Origin: Piscinibacter sp.
Lineage (GTDB): Bacteria > Pseudomonadota > Gammaproteobacteria > Burkholderiales > Burkholderiaceae_C
Assembly (NCBI GenBank): GCA_016706565.1
Contig: JADJJI010000003.1
Location: 678,903 to 742,902, forward strand
Direction of reading: 5' to 3'
Length of the DNA stretch: 64,000 bases
Positions 42,318 through 54,802 of this stretch are shown here, one piece after another (within the stretch, counting starts at the first letter, position 1; every line of letters starts with the position of its first letter). A program made the translations under genes and the position numbers. The notes beneath the pieces were generated by a model that was given only the letters and a program-made list of their open reading frames with translations, ran no database searches and was not told where the DNA came from.

Positions 42318-43459
42318 CGCATTCCTCCTTCGTCGTCGGCATGCAGCCAGCCGGCCCGGGCCCATTGATCGAGAAGCGCCAGGGCATCGGCGCTCAACGA
42401 AGCCATGCGGGCTGCATCGAGTTGGCGGCGGTCGGCCAGGCGGCGCATCAGTGTCGCATCGCGCCCGCCGGCCCGGAACGCCTCGCCGTTGATGAACACA
42501 TGCCGCTTGTCGTAGATCATGCGGGTACGGCGATCGAGCCGCACCGCGCATCCGCGAGGCAGCGGCGCGCCGGCGTCGAACCACACCCCCGGCTTGGGCT
42601 CGCTGAGCACCTCGCCGAGCGCGAGATCGAAACCGCCCTGGCGCTCCAGCCAGGCACGCATGGCGTCCAGGCCGAAGGCATGCAAAGCCTCGGGGATGCG
42701 CCCCGGCGCCGACGTCGCTTCCTGCGCCGGATCGCGGTAGATCGTGTCGCCCGCTTCGTCTTCATCGCTGTCCAGCGCGCGCTGCAGCAGTTCACGGCCG
42801 AGCTCGCGCGCACCCGCCGACCGGAAGCCGATCGAGCAGGTCATGCACTCGCCCTCGGCGATGCCGTCGTGGGCCCAGCGCGGCGGCAGGTAGAGCATGT
42901 CGCCGGGCTCGAGCAGCCACTCCTGCTCGGCGACGAAGTTGGTGAGGATCTTCAGCGGCACGTCGGGTTGCAACTCGGGCCGGGGCAGCCGGCCGATGCG
43001 CCAGCGCCGACTGCCGTGGATCTGCAGCAGGAACACGTCGTAGGAATCGAAGTGCGGGCCGACGCCGCCCCCGTCGGTGGCATACGAGACCATCACGTCG
43101 TCCAGCCGCGCGTCGGGCACGAAGCGGAAGCGCTCGAGCATGTCGCGGGCAAGGCCCAGGTGCAGGTCCATGCCCTGCACGAGCAGGCTCCACTGCGACT
43201 GCGTGAGCGGCGGCAGAGCGCGTCGCGCGAAAGGCCCGTGGCGCAAAGACCAGTCCTTGCCGTGGCGCACGATGAGGCGCGATTCGACGCCCTCGCCGGC
43301 GGCCAGCGCGAACAGCTCGGCGCGGCCGACGAAGGGCTTCGCCATCGGCACGGCCTGCCGCACCAGCAGCGGCTTCTTCTGCCAGTGGCGGCGCATGAAA
43401 GTGGCGGGCGTCAGGCCGCCCAGCAGGGGTGTCGCGGCGTCGATGTCGATGGGGTTCAT
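42314..43459 (-). CDS. Cupin/JmjC-fold 2-oxoglutarate oxygenase, RoxA (YcfD)-like
   Basis: RoxA-type oxygenases hydroxylate an arginine of ribosomal protein L16 using Fe(II), oxygen and 2-oxoglutarate. The 381-residue product has the iron ligands His136 and Asp138 in GPHFDSYD and His197 in PPRWAHDG, the JmjC facial triad spacing. Family motifs such as WQKKPLLVRQAVP at the N-terminus and PRWAHDGIAEGECMTCSIGFR also appear. A winged-helix C-terminal region (from residue about 250) matches YcfD architecture. The exact substrate is inferred from the family. The ATG at 43459 is divergent from the FKBP gene, 27 bases away. Confidence 0.9.
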   Translation of the reverse strand: MNPIDIDAATPLLGGLTPATFMRRHWQKKPLLVRQAVPMAKPFVGRAELFALAAGEGVESRLIVRHGKDWSLRHGPFARRALPPLTQSQWSLLVQGMDLHLGLARDMLERFRFVPDARLDDVMVSYATDGGGVGPHFDSYDVFLLQIHGSRRWRIGRLPRPELQPDVPLKILTNFVAEQEWLLEPGDMLYLPPRWAHDGIAEGECMTCSIGFRSAGARELGRELLQRALDSDEDEAGDTIYRDPAQEATSAPGRIPEALHAFGLDAMRAWLERQGGFDLALGEVLSEPKPGVWFDAGAPLPRGCAVRLDRRTRMIYDKRHVFINGEAFRAGGRDATLMRRLADRRQLDAARMASLSADALALLDQWARAGWLHADDEGGMR

Positions 43460-43486
43460 GGGAGCGATTGTGCGATCATCTTGCGC

Positions 43487-44008
43487 ATGCTCATCACGTC
43501 CCCCTGCGTCGTCACCCTGACCTGGCGCCTGCAAGACACCCTCGGCAACCTGATCGACGAGCTGGCCGATCCGCTGGAGTTCTTCTACGGCGGCAATGAC
43601 CTGCTCGAGAAGGTCGAGGAGGCGCTTGTCGACCAGACCACCGGCTTTGCGGCCGAACTGCACCTCGAGCCCGAGCATGCGTTCGGCGACTACGATTCCT
43701 CGCTGGTGTTCTTCGAGTCGCGCGCGGTCATGCCCGAGGGCATCGAGGTCGGCATGCAGTTCGACGGCCCGCCGCCCGGTGCCGCGACGCCGGACATGCC
43801 GCAGGAAGCGATCTACACCGTCACCGAGGTCTACCCCGAGCATGTGGTGCTCGACGGCAACCACCCGCTGGCCGGCATCGCGCTGCGCCTGAACCTGGTG
43901 GTGCGCGACGTGCGCGAAGCCACCGAAGACGAGATCGAAGCCGGCAGCGTCGGCTCCTCGGCCTTCACGGTGCTCAACACCGCGCCGCCGGACACGCCGC
44001 TGCACTGA
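43487..44008 (+). CDS. FKBP-type peptidyl-prolyl isomerase (SlyD-like)
   Basis: The 173-residue protein has the FKBP fold with TLTWRLQDTLGNLIDELADPLEFFYGGND at the N-terminus and the insert-in-flap domain typical of SlyD (LHLEPEHAFGDYDSSLVFF, then MPEGIEVGMQFD), followed by NHPLAGIALRLNLVVRDVREATEDE. It lacks the His-rich C-terminal tail of E. coli SlyD, so nickel storage is not expected. It assists folding in the cytoplasm; no signal peptide is present. It diverges from the RoxA-like gene. Confidence 0.92.
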   Translation: MLITSPCVVTLTWRLQDTLGNLIDELADPLEFFYGGNDLLEKVEEALVDQTTGFAAELHLEPEHAFGDYDSSLVFFESRAVMPEGIEVGMQFDGPPPGAATPDMPQEAIYTVTEVYPEHVVLDGNHPLAGIALRLNLVVRDVREATEDEIEAGSVGSSAFTVLNTAPPDTPLH

Positions 44009-44035
44009 GCGCTTCAGCGGCGCCGAAGCCGCGCG

Positions 44036-44485
44036 TCAATGCTTGCCGGTCGAGCCGAAGCCGCCCTCGCCGCGCTTCGAGGCGCCGAACTCGTCGACAC
44101 GGCGGAACGCCGCCTGCACCACCGGCACGATGACGAGCTGCGCGATGCGCTCCATCGGCTGCACGGTGAACTCGGTGCTGCCACGGTTCCAGCAGCTCAC
44201 CATCAGCGGGCCCTGGTAGTCGGAGTCGATCAGGCCGACCAGGTTGCCCAGCACGATGCCGTGCTTGTGGCCCAGGCCCGAGCGCGGCAGGATCATTGCC
44301 GCCAGGCCGGGGTCGCCGATGTGGATCGACAAGCCGGTGGGGATCAGCTGCGTCTGGCCCGGGGCCAGCACCAGCGGCGCATCGAGGCAGGCGCGCAGGT
44401 CCAGCCCGGCACTGCCCGGCGTGGCGTACGAGGGGATCTGCTCGGCCATGCGCGGGTCGAGCACTTTCAGATCGATCGTGGTCAT
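44036..44485 (-). CDS. dut: Deoxyuridine 5'-triphosphate nucleotidohydrolase
   Basis: Dut hydrolyses dUTP to dUMP and pyrophosphate, which keeps uracil out of DNA. The 149-residue protein has all five trimeric dUTPase motifs: the N-terminal [21 protein letters not shown] (motif 2), [13 protein letters not shown] (motif 3, with the catalytic Asp), [10 protein letters not shown] (motif 4) and [12 protein letters not shown] (motif 5, intact glycine-rich tail). Its ATG overlaps the coaBC stop by four bases. The coaBC-dut pair is conserved across bacteria. Confidence 0.97.
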   Translation of the reverse strand: MTTIDLKVLDPRMAEQIPSYATPGSAGLDLRACLDAPLVLAPGQTQLIPTGLSIHIGDPGLAAMILPRSGLGHKHGIVLGNLVGLIDSDYQGPLMVSCWNRGSTEFTVQPMERIAQLVIVPVVQAAFRRVDEFGASKRGEGGFGSTGKH

Positions 44486-45714
44486 GTGGATTCGGGGCTG
44501 AGGCGGGCGGCGATCTCGGCAACCAGGGCGCGCGCCAGGGTGAGCTTGTCGGCACGCGGCAGCTCGCGGTGGCCGTTCGCGTCGACGAGGGTCAGCGCGT
44601 TGTCGTCCTGGCCAAAGGTGGCCGGGCCGAGGTTGCCGACGATCAGCGGTACGTTCTTGCGCACCCGCTTCTCGCGCGCATGCCTGAGCAGGTCGTGGCT
44701 CTCGGCCGCGAAGCCGACGCAGTAGGGTCGATCGGGCAGCTTCGCCACCGCGGCCAGGATGTCCGCGTTCTCGGTGAGTTCGAAGCTCGGCACCGCCTTG
44801 CTGCCGTTCTTCTTGATCTTCTGCTCGGCGAGCGTCGCCGGGCGCCAGTCGGCCACCGCGGCGGTGGCGATGAACACGTCGTGGCGTGGCGCAGCCGGCA
44901 GCACCGCGTCGTACATCTGCTGCGCCGTGCGCACGTCGATGCGCTTCACGTGCCTGGGCGTGGCCAGGTGCACCGGCCCGGCCACCAGCGTGACGTGGGC
45001 GCCAGCGTCGGCCGCGGCACGTGCGATCGCGAAGCCCATCTTGCCGCTGGACAGGTTGGTGATGCCGCGCACCGGGTCGATCGGCTCGAAGGTCGGCCCG
45101 GCGGTGATCAGCACCTTCTTGCCAAGCAGCGCCTTGGGCTGGAAGAAGGCGATCAGCTCGTCGAGCAATTCGTCCGGCTCGAGCATGCGCCCATCGCCGA
45201 TCTCACCGCAGGCCTGGTCGCCGGCCGCCGGGCCGAGCACGGTGGCGCCGTCGGCGCGCAGCTGCGCGAAGTTGCGCTGCGTGGCCGGATGCGCCCACAT
45301 CTCCCGATTCATCGCCGGCGCCACCAGCAGCGGGCAGCGTTCGATCGGCCGGGCCAGGCAGAGCAGGCTGAGCAGATCGTCGGCACGGCCGTGCAGCAGC
45401 TTGGCGACGAAGTCGGCGCTGGCCGGTGCGACCAGCACCGCATCGGCTTCGCGCGTCAGGTTGATGTGCGCCATGTTGTTCGGCGCCCGCGGGTCCCACT
45501 GGCTGGCGTAGACGGGCCGGTTCGACAAGGCCTGCAGCGTCACCGCAGTGATGAACTGCTCGGCCGCGGCCGTCATCACCACCTGCACCGTGGCGCCGGC
45601 CTTGACCAGCGCACGCGTCAGCTCGGCCGCCTTGTAGCAGGCGATGCCGCCCGACAGGCCGAGCACGATGTGGCGGCCGGCGAGCGCGCCGTTTGGGGTC
45701 ACAGGGGTGTCCAT
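44482..45714 (-). CDS. coaBC: Bifunctional phosphopantothenoylcysteine decarboxylase/synthetase
   Basis: CoaBC carries out two steps of coenzyme A synthesis. The 410-residue protein has the N-terminal flavin-dependent CoaC domain: [26 protein letters not shown] (the PXMNXXMW motif) and the active Cys in [13 protein letters not shown]. The CoaB domain begins near residue 205 with [29 protein letters not shown]. The ATG at 45714 overlaps the lepB end by 16 bases, and the stop overlaps dut, forming a lepB-coaBC-dut chain. In many Burkholderiales the upstream gene is lspA instead of lepB. Confidence 0.96.
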   Translation of the reverse strand: MDTPVTPNGALAGRHIVLGLSGGIACYKAAELTRALVKAGATVQVVMTAAAEQFITAVTLQALSNRPVYASQWDPRAPNNMAHINLTREADAVLVAPASADFVAKLLHGRADDLLSLLCLARPIERCPLLVAPAMNREMWAHPATQRNFAQLRADGATVLGPAAGDQACGEIGDGRMLEPDELLDELIAFFQPKALLGKKVLITAGPTFEPIDPVRGITNLSSGKMGFAIARAAADAGAHVTLVAGPVHLATPRHVKRIDVRTAQQMYDAVLPAAPRHDVFIATAAVADWRPATLAEQKIKKNGSKAVPSFELTENADILAAVAKLPDRPYCVGFAAESHDLLRHAREKRVRKNVPLIVGNLGPATFGQDDNALTLVDANGHRELPRADKLTLARALVAEIAARLSPEST

Positions 45715-46499
45715 GCGCGCGACAGGTCGGAGAAGTTGAAGAGCACGCGCACCGCCTTGCCGTAGACCTGCTCGTGCGGCAGGAAGCCCCAGATCCGCGA
45801 GTCCATCGAGTTGTCGCGGTTGTCGCCGAGCATCAGGTAGTGGCCAGCCGGCACGACGCAGCGCCATGCGCCTGCGCGCGGCACGCTGCAGTGCTCGGCC
45901 AGCGCCTGCAGCGGCATGCGGCCCTGCACGAAGGGGTTGACCTTGATCGCGTGGCTGCGGCCCTCGATCGTCTCGCGCAATAGCCACTGCCCGCGGTCTT
46001 CTTCGGCGGTGTCGGGGCCGACGCCCTCGCCGATCAGCTGCACCTGCGCCGGCGCATCGCCCAGGCTGACCACGCCGTTCTCGAAGCGCACCACGTCGCC
46101 GGGCAGGCCGACCAGGCGCTTGACGTAGAACTGCGAAACGTCCGGCGGGAAGCGGAACACCACCACGTCGCCGCGCTGCGGCTGCCCGAGCTCGATGGCC
46201 GTGTTGGTGAACGGCAGCCGGGGGCCGTAGACGAAGTGGTTGACGAGAAGGTAGTCGCCCACGCGCAGCGTCGGCTCCATCGAACCCGACGGCACCTTCG
46301 GCCAATCAGCCACCGCCACGCGGCAGGTGAACATCAGCGCGACCACGACGAACAGCTCCGCGCCGAAGTGCACCCACCAGGGCTTCTTCGCCGGCACGCT
46401 GCCGAGGCGGCGCAATCGCAGTCGCCAGGCGACCCAGCAGGCGCCCGTGGCCAGCGTGGCCAGGAAGAGGCCCTCGTTGATCGAGAAACCGATCAGCAT
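45699..46499 (-). CDS. lepB: Signal peptidase I
   Basis: LepB cleaves signal peptides from exported proteins. The 266-residue product has an N-terminal helix (residues about 8-26), a second membrane segment (48-62), then the catalytic Ser73 in PSGSMEPT and the general base Lys127 in QFYVKRLVGLPGD, followed by the SGDNRDNS-type motif (here LGDNRDNSMDSR). All boxes of the family are present. It lies upstream of and overlapping coaBC, not in the lepA-lepB-rnc operon common in proteobacteria, so it could be the only signal peptidase or a second copy; the window cannot tell. Confidence 0.95.
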   Translation of the reverse strand: MLIGFSINEGLFLATLATGACWVAWRLRLRRLGSVPAKKPWWVHFGAELFVVVALMFTCRVAVADWPKVPSGSMEPTLRVGDYLLVNHFVYGPRLPFTNTAIELGQPQRGDVVVFRFPPDVSQFYVKRLVGLPGDVVRFENGVVSLGDAPAQVQLIGEGVGPDTAEEDRGQWLLRETIEGRSHAIKVNPFVQGRMPLQALAEHCSVPRAGAWRCVVPAGHYLMLGDNRDNSMDSRIWGFLPHEQVYGKAVRVLFNFSDLSRAWTPL

Positions 46500-46509
46500 G
46501 CGATGCCGC

Positions 46510-47616
46510 TCAGGCGATCTCGCGTGCCGTGATGGTGTACTTGAAGTTGTCGGGGTCGAGCGCGTCGTAGCGGCCCTGCGCGCTCTCGGCCTGCGGGTAC
46601 ATCAGGAAGCCGAGCTTGTCGCCGACGGTCGAGCCCGGCAGCGCCACGTCGTGCGCGGTGTTGAAGGCCATCCAGTTGCCCTCCCAGCCGCCGAACAAGG
46701 CCTTCTTCACCGGCGCCACCACCGGGTGGTTGACGTCCTTGATCCACTCCGCGGTCTCTAGGCGCATGACCTTGCCGACGTCTGCCGGGTCCATCGCCAC
46801 CCAGCCATGCGAGGCCAGGAACACCTCGGCGCGGCAATGCTGCGCGCCCTGCAGCTTGGCCGGGTTGCCGCCGAGTTCGCGGTAGCCGAAGGCCGAAGGC
46901 ACGAGGCGGATGCCGTAGACGTCGCGCGCAGGCACGCCGACCGAGCGGCACAGGCCGACGAACAGCGCGTTGATGTCGCCGCACTTGCCGCCCATGTTGC
47001 CCGTCTCGAGCATGGCCTTGATGTCGCCGACGCCGCAGCCGCGCACCTTCGGCTCGCGGTGCGTGTTGGCCACCACCCAGTCGTACAGGCGCTGCACCTT
47101 GTCGAGGTCGGTCTTCGCGCCCTTGGTGGCCTCCATCGCGGTCTGGCGCACGATGCCGTCGGTGGGCATCAGGTCGGTGGCCGCGGTCCAGGCCTTCAGC
47201 GTGGCCGGGTCTTCCTGCACCGCCACCTTGCGCGACCAGTCGGTGGCGCGGCTGCGCGTCTGCACGCGGCTGGTGAGTTGCAGCACCGGCGCCGCCGTGC
47301 CCGCGGGGAACTCGGCGTAGAGCATCTTCGCGCCATAGCGGCTGTCGGCGACGACGCGGGTGACGGCGGCATTGCCCGTCCAGTCGTTGTCCAGCGATCG
47401 CTGGTACTCGGAGTCGATCGAGGGGATGGGCAACCAGGCCCGCGCTGCACCGGCCGGCTTGATCAGCTCGATGCGCGTGGTGAACTCGAAGCTTCGCCAG
47501 GCGCCAGGCTCGGGCGCGAAACGGCGCTCCTGGCCTTGGGCAAACGACGGCACAAGACCGGCTGCGGCCGTGGCCGCAGCGGCAACGAGAAAGTCACGTC
47601 GAGTGGGGTGGTTCAT
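46510..47616 (-). CDS. Tat-exported transglutaminase-fold protein
   Basis: The 368-residue precursor begins MNHPTRRDFLVAAAATAAAG, a Tat signal with the twin-arginine TRRDFL motif, with cleavage probably after the FAQG segment. The core has the catalytic Cys in GGKCGDINALFVGLCR, the His in AQHCRAEVFLASHGW and the Asp in MDPAD. It resembles bacterial periplasmic transglutaminase-like proteins of unknown substrate, possibly peptidases acting on the envelope. I prefer the ATG at 47616, since an AGG box sits about nine bases upstream; another in-frame ATG lies at 47625. It lies 10 bases after lepB and 50 bases before a TlpA-type gene. Confidence 0.88.
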   Translation of the reverse strand: MNHPTRRDFLVAAAATAAAGLVPSFAQGQERRFAPEPGAWRSFEFTTRIELIKPAGAARAWLPIPSIDSEYQRSLDNDWTGNAAVTRVVADSRYGAKMLYAEFPAGTAAPVLQLTSRVQTRSRATDWSRKVAVQEDPATLKAWTAATDLMPTDGIVRQTAMEATKGAKTDLDKVQRLYDWVVANTHREPKVRGCGVGDIKAMLETGNMGGKCGDINALFVGLCRSVGVPARDVYGIRLVPSAFGYRELGGNPAKLQGAQHCRAEVFLASHGWVAMDPADVGKVMRLETAEWIKDVNHPVVAPVKKALFGGWEGNWMAFNTAHDVALPGSTVGDKLGFLMYPQAESAQGRYDALDPDNFKYTITAREIA

Positions 47617-47666
47617 GCTTTTCATCCTTGCAACGCTCACGACATGCGGCGGCTGCACATTATTCA

Positions 47667-48200
47667 TCACACCGCCAGGAGGGATTCGATCAGGCGCTTG
47701 CCGTCGGCGCCGTTCCATTCGACCTCGCCGCGCACGATGCCCACCGGCGCGCCGCGGCGCGAAATCAGCAGCGTGGTCGGGAACACGTTCACGCCCCAGG
47801 CCTTGGCAACCGCGCCATCGCGGTCCATCAGCACCGGCAGCGACAGCGGCACCGCGTCGAGGAAGCGCCGCACGGTCTGCGCGCCATCCTTGAAGTTCAC
47901 CGTCAGCACCGCCAGCCCCTCGCGCTCGTACTTCAGCGCCATCAGGTCGAGCGAGGGCATCTCGGCGCGGCAGGGCTCGCACCATGAAGCCCAGAAGTTC
48001 AAGACCACCGGCCGGCCGCGCAAGGCCTGCAGCGACCAAGGCCGACCTTCCAGGTCGGTCAACGACAGCGCCGGCACCGCGCGCGAGGGCAGCCATGGCA
48101 GCAACTCGAACGAGGCCTGCGCAGCACCCGCAGGCAGCAGTGCCGCCGCAGCGATCGCACGCAGCGCGACCCGCCGATCCATGGGCTTGGCAAACGACAT
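47667..48200 (-). CDS. TlpA-family thiol:disulfide oxidoreductase
   Basis: The 177-residue exported protein has a hydrophobic leader (MDRRVALRAIAAAALLPAGAAQA), then a thioredoxin fold with FWASWCEPCRAEMPSLD, where the CxxC active site is C-E-P-C, and VFPTTLLISRRG with the cis-Pro. These features define the TlpA/ResA group, reductants of periplasmic disulfides, often for cytochrome c. I list the ATG at 48200; others at 48182 and 48209 are in frame. It diverges from the antiporter gene and is followed by the Tat-exported transglutaminase gene. Confidence 0.88.
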   Translation of the reverse strand: MSFAKPMDRRVALRAIAAAALLPAGAAQASFELLPWLPSRAVPALSLTDLEGRPWSLQALRGRPVVLNFWASWCEPCRAEMPSLDLMALKYEREGLAVLTVNFKDGAQTVRRFLDAVPLSLPVLMDRDGAVAKAWGVNVFPTTLLISRRGAPVGIVRGEVEWNGADGKRLIESLLAV

Positions 48201-48270
48201 GCAATGCATTCTGGACCAGCCCGCAAAGCCCACGCACCCCGCTGCGGCATCGACCCTTTCGCCGGAACCG

Positions 48271-49578
48271 ATGGTCACCACCGATGCACCAAGCTGGGCT
48301 ACATTGCGCACCCTGATGCCGACGCAAGCCAACGCCGCCACCGCCGTCGCCCACGCCGCGTCGGCGCCGCTGTGGACGCTCGACGGCCTGCGGGCCGCCG
48401 ACCCGGTGCTCGGTCTGGCGCTGCTGATGCTGGTCGCCCTGCTGCTCGCCGAGATGCTGCACCGCACCTGGCGCATCCCGCGCATCTGCGGCCACATGCT
48501 CACGGGCGCGATCGCCGGGCCGGTGATGCTGCGCCTGTTCGATGGGCTGGAGCTCGACCCCTGGAAGCCGCTGATCGACCTGGCGATCGGCGCGCTGCTT
48601 TTCGAGCTGGGCACGCGCATCCGACCGCGCTGGCTGCTCGACAACCGCTGGCTCGCGGCGAGCTGCCTGCTGCAGTCGTTGCTGTGCGGCGCCCTGGTGA
48701 CGGGCGCGCTGGTGTGGCTCGGCGCCCCTTGGCTGACGGCGGCAGTGGCGGGCACCGTCGCGCTGTCGACCTCGCCGGTGATCGTGCTGGCTACCACCCA
48801 TGAATCACGCTCGCGCGGCCAGGTCACCGAACGGCTGCTGCTGATGGCCGCCGTCAATGCGGTCATCGCCGTCATCGGCCTGAAGGTGCTGCGCATCATG
48901 CTCGCCTCCGACGCCGATTCGCCGACCGAAGAATTCACCCGCGCCTCGATCAGTGCGCTGCGCGTCATCAGCGGCTCGTTCCTGCTCGGCGTGGCCTGCG
49001 GCTTCGCGCTCGACCGGCTCAGCCCGCTGGTGCGCGGCACGCCCGCGATGCCGGTGCTGCAGATCGCCCTGGTCATCATCGCCAGCATGCTGGCCGCGCA
49101 GTGGACGCTGTCGCCGCTGCTCGCGTTGCTGGTGGCCGGCATGACGGCACGCGCACGCATGAAGCACGGCCTCACGGTGGAACCCCATCTGGGCTCGGCC
49201 GGTGCGGTGCTGAACGTGCTGCTGTTCATCTGCCTTGGGCTGCTGTTCTCGCTCGAAGGCATCGGCCGGCTGTGGCCCTGGGTGCTGGTGATCGTGCTGG
49301 CGCGACTGGCGGGCTCCGCGCTGGCGGTCGGCGCCCTGGCGCGGCGCAGCGGGCTCGGTTGGCAGCAGGCGGCCGGCCTCTCGCTGGCACTGCAGCCGAT
49401 GAGCAGCCTGGCCGTTCTGCTGGCCGCCGACACCTTCGGCTGGACCACCCACCTGCCCGGCGCGCACACGCCCACCATCCAGGCGCTGCTGCTGGCCACC
49501 ACGCTGATGCAGGTGACCGGCCCGATCTGGACCCAGCTCGCGCTGCGCCACCTGGCGCACGAGACCAACGAGGGCTGA
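48271..49578 (+). CDS. Cation/proton antiporter (CPA2-type)
   Basis: The 435-residue inner-membrane protein has about twelve hydrophobic helices. Motifs include [31 protein letters not shown] and [22 protein letters not shown], where the membrane-embedded acidic and Thr/Ser residues belong to the Na+/H+ exchanger fold. I list the ATG at 48271 (GGA upstream); the ATG at 48316 would give 420 residues and is equally possible. No TrkA-N domain is attached, so it resembles the shorter KefB-like or YjbQ-type antiporters. The stop lies four bases before the YbdK gene, suggesting an operon. Confidence 0.88.
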   Translation: MVTTDAPSWATLRTLMPTQANAATAVAHAASAPLWTLDGLRAADPVLGLALLMLVALLLAEMLHRTWRIPRICGHMLTGAIAGPVMLRLFDGLELDPWKPLIDLAIGALLFELGTRIRPRWLLDNRWLAASCLLQSLLCGALVTGALVWLGAPWLTAAVAGTVALSTSPVIVLATTHESRSRGQVTERLLLMAAVNAVIAVIGLKVLRIMLASDADSPTEEFTRASISALRVISGSFLLGVACGFALDRLSPLVRGTPAMPVLQIALVIIASMLAAQWTLSPLLALLVAGMTARARMKHGLTVEPHLGSAGAVLNVLLFICLGLLFSLEGIGRLWPWVLVIVLARLAGSALAVGALARRSGLGWQQAAGLSLALQPMSSLAVLLAADTFGWTTHLPGAHTPTIQALLLATTLMQVTGPIWTQLALRHLAHETNEG

Positions 49579-49582
49579 CCCG

Positions 49583-50701
49583 ATGTCCCTTCAGGCCTTC
49601 ACCACCTCGCAGCCGCTGACGCTGGGCGTCGAGCTCGAGCTGCAGCTCGTCAGCACGCACGACTTCGACCTCGCGCCGCAGGCCGAGGACCTGCTGCGCG
49701 TGCTCAAGAACCACACCGGCACCTGGGACGTGAAGCCCGAGATCACGCGCAGCATGATCGAGATCGGCACCTCGATCCAGCGCCAGCATGCGGTGCTGCT
49801 GGCCGAGCTGCAGGACCTGCGCGACCAGCTCTCGCGCGGGGCGCGCAAGCTCAACATCGGCATCGCCGGCGGCGGCACGCACGCCTACCAGCATTGGAGC
49901 CAGCAGAAGATCTTCCCGGGCGAACGCTTCCACTACATCAGCGAGCTGTACGGCTACCTGGCCAAGCAGTTCACCGTGTTCGGCCAGCATGTGCACGTGG
50001 GCTGCGAGGACGGCGACCGCGCTCTGTGGCTGCTGCATGCACTCAGCCGCTACGTTCCCCATTTCATCGCGCTGTCGGCCTCGTCGCCTTTCGTGCAGGG
50101 CGTGGACACCGGCTTCGACTCCGCACGCCTGAACTCGGTGTTCGCCTTCCCGCTGTCGGGCCGCGCGCCTTTCTGCCTCGGCTGGGACGAGTTCGGCAAG
50201 TACTTCGACAAGATGACCAGCACCGGCGTGGTCAACTCGATGAAGGACTTCTACTGGGACATCCGCCCCAAGCCCGAGTTCGGCACCATCGAACTGCGCG
50301 TGTGCGACACGCCGCTGACGGTCGAGAAGGCCGCTGCGCTGGCCTGCTATCTGCAATGCATCTGCCGCTACCTGCGCGAGCAGAAGCCCTTCGAGCCGGC
50401 GGAAGACGACTACCTCGTCTACACCTTCAACCGCTTCCAGGCCTGCCGTTTCGGCCTGGACGGCGAGATCGTCGACCCGAAGACGAAGGAGCGCACGCGG
50501 CTGCGCGACGACATCCTGCGCACGCTGGCGCGGGTGGACGAACACGCGCTCGACCTGCAGGCGCTGGATGCCAGCAACCTGATCCGCGAGAGCCTGTTCG
50601 CCGGCAACGATGCGCAGTGGCTGCGCGCCCAGCGCAGCGCCGGCAGGCCGCTGTCGGCGGTGGTCGAGGCCGCGACGCAGCGCTGGATGGGCGAGAGCTG
50701 A
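49583..50701 (+). CDS. ybdK: YbdK-type carboxylate-amine ligase (GCS2 family)
   Basis: The 372-residue protein belongs to the glutamate--cysteine ligase 2 family, with [55 protein letters not shown] and [13 protein letters not shown]. YbdK makes gamma-glutamylcysteine weakly in E. coli, but most members have no confirmed substrate, so the name marks only the family. It follows the antiporter gene by four bases. The gap to the next gene on the opposite strand (about 100 bases) shows no feature. Confidence 0.92.
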   Translation: MSLQAFTTSQPLTLGVELELQLVSTHDFDLAPQAEDLLRVLKNHTGTWDVKPEITRSMIEIGTSIQRQHAVLLAELQDLRDQLSRGARKLNIGIAGGGTHAYQHWSQQKIFPGERFHYISELYGYLAKQFTVFGQHVHVGCEDGDRALWLLHALSRYVPHFIALSASSPFVQGVDTGFDSARLNSVFAFPLSGRAPFCLGWDEFGKYFDKMTSTGVVNSMKDFYWDIRPKPEFGTIELRVCDTPLTVEKAAALACYLQCICRYLREQKPFEPAEDDYLVYTFNRFQACRFGLDGEIVDPKTKERTRLRDDILRTLARVDEHALDLQALDASNLIRESLFAGNDAQWLRAQRSAGRPLSAVVEAATQRWMGES

Positions 50702-50798
50702 GCCGCCGAAGCGAAGCGCCTGTGCAACTGCGCAGCGTAGGTGGCTCATTCAGGCCGACGCTGGCCAGCTTCGCAGGGCCTTCGCTCTGGCCTGAAAC

Positions 50799-51332
50799 CT
50801 ACGTGCGCTGAGCGGGCAAGGTCGGCGGGTTCGGGTGCAGGCGCGCCATCGCATGGCTGTCGACATAGGCACCGTCGCGCATCGCGAAGGCCCGGTTCGT
50901 GCCCTCGATCTCGAAACCGAACTTGCGGTACAGCGCGATCGCCGGTTCGTTGTCGACATAGACGTTGAGCTCCAGGCGCAACACGCCGGCCCAGTTGTCG
51001 GCGTAGTCGCACATCGCCGCCATCAGCGCGCTGCCCACGCCGCGCCGCTGTGCCGAGGGCGACACCGAGATGCCGAGGAACATCACGTGGCGCCGGCGCA
51101 GCTGCGGCCCGGCCGGGTGCAGCCCGCTGGAGCCCACCACTTCGCCGTCGAGCTCGGCGCTGAGCAGCAGGTCGGGCTTGCCGGGCACGGTGGATTCGCT
51201 CAGGCGCGCCTGCCACAGCTCCTCGTTGGGCATCGGCAGCTGCATCAGGTTGCCGAACACCGACGGATGCGACATCAGTCGCGCGTAGGCGGCGGCGTCT
51301 CGGGGGGTGGCACGGCGGACGGTGATGCTCAT
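50799..51332 (-). CDS. GNAT family N-acetyltransferase (YhhY-like)
   Basis: The 177-residue protein begins MSITVRRATPRDAAAYARLM and has the acetyl-CoA loop VSPSAQRRGVGSALMAAMC and LRLELNVYVDNEPAIALYRKFGFE, both classic GNAT motifs, then GTNRAFAMRDGAYVDSHAMARL. It is similar to the YhhY/AaaT amino acid acetyltransferase group. A GAGGAG site lies nine bases before the ATG at 51332; a TTG one codon earlier is less likely. It diverges from the ChaN-like gene, 38 bases away. The acceptor substrate is not known. Confidence 0.92.
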   Translation of the reverse strand: MSITVRRATPRDAAAYARLMSHPSVFGNLMQLPMPNEELWQARLSESTVPGKPDLLLSAELDGEVVGSSGLHPAGPQLRRRHVMFLGISVSPSAQRRGVGSALMAAMCDYADNWAGVLRLELNVYVDNEPAIALYRKFGFEIEGTNRAFAMRDGAYVDSHAMARLHPNPPTLPAQRT

Positions 51333-51370
51333 CAAGCTTGCTCCTCGGGCCGCTATCGTATGCTGGACTC

Positions 51371-52165
51371 ATGACATCCCACCGATTCGGCGCCGCCGCT
51401 GTGCTGGCGCTCCTGCTTGGCGCCTGCGCGTCACCGATGCCGCCGCTGCCCCCGCTTGCCGATGCGCAGGTGATCGTGTTCGGCGAGCAGCACGACCAGC
51501 CCGATCACCAGCGGCAGACCGAGCAGGCGGTGCGTCGCCTGGCCGCGGACGGTGAGCTCGCCGCGCTGGTCATCGAGATGGCCGAGCAGGGCCGCAGCAC
51601 CGCCGGCCTGCCGCGCGACGCCGACGCCGCCAGCGTGCGCGGCGCGCTCGCCTGGGCGGGCTGGGAGTGGCCGGTCTACGAGGGCGTGGTGATGGCCGCG
51701 GTGCGCGCCGGCGTGCCGGTGCTCGGCGGCAACCTGCCGCGCACGAAGATGCGCGAGGCCATGGGTGACGCGGCGCGCGACGGCCTCGTCGATGCCGCCG
51801 TGCGCGAACGCCTGGCGGTGGCGGTTCGCGAGGGCCATTGCGGCATGCTGCCGACCGCACAGGAGCCGGGCATGGTGCGCATCCAGATCGGCCGCGACCA
51901 GGCCATGGCCGACACCGTGGCCGCGGCCCTGAAGCCCGGCCGGCGCGTGCTGCTGCTCACCGGCGCGCAGCATGCGTCGCTCGATCGCGGCGTGCCGCTG
52001 CACCTGGCGCTGCGCCCTAGCGCACCGCGCGTGCACGTGGTGATCTTCGGCGACCCGTCGCTCGGCCTGGCGGCCGACGAACTGCGCAGCGCGAAGTTCA
52101 CGCCGCGGCCGGACCCCTGCGAGGGCCTGCGCGAGCGGCTCGCGAAGCCGCCCGCGAAGACCTGA
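51371..52165 (+). CDS. ChaN-family lipoprotein
   Basis: The 264-residue precursor has a lipoprotein signal ending in LLGAC (Cys19) and then AQVIVFGEQHDQPDHQRQTEQ, the conserved start of the ChaN-like (haem-binding, EreA/ChaN/TraB-related) domain, with ALVIEMAEQGRS, MADTVAAALKPGRRVLLLTGAQHAS and HVVIFGDPSL. Campylobacter ChaN binds haem with such a domain, and related proteins are peptidases or esterases. Metal or haem binding here is inferred. Conserved His/Glu residues in the first motif are present. It converges with alaS, nine bases between stops. Confidence 0.88.
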   Translation: MTSHRFGAAAVLALLLGACASPMPPLPPLADAQVIVFGEQHDQPDHQRQTEQAVRRLAADGELAALVIEMAEQGRSTAGLPRDADAASVRGALAWAGWEWPVYEGVVMAAVRAGVPVLGGNLPRTKMREAMGDAARDGLVDAAVRERLAVAVREGHCGMLPTAQEPGMVRIQIGRDQAMADTVAAALKPGRRVLLLTGAQHASLDRGVPLHLALRPSAPRVHVVIFGDPSLGLAADELRSAKFTPRPDPCEGLRERLAKPPAKT

Positions 52166-52174
52166 GCCCGGCGC

Positions 52175-54802
<2,628 letters not shown>

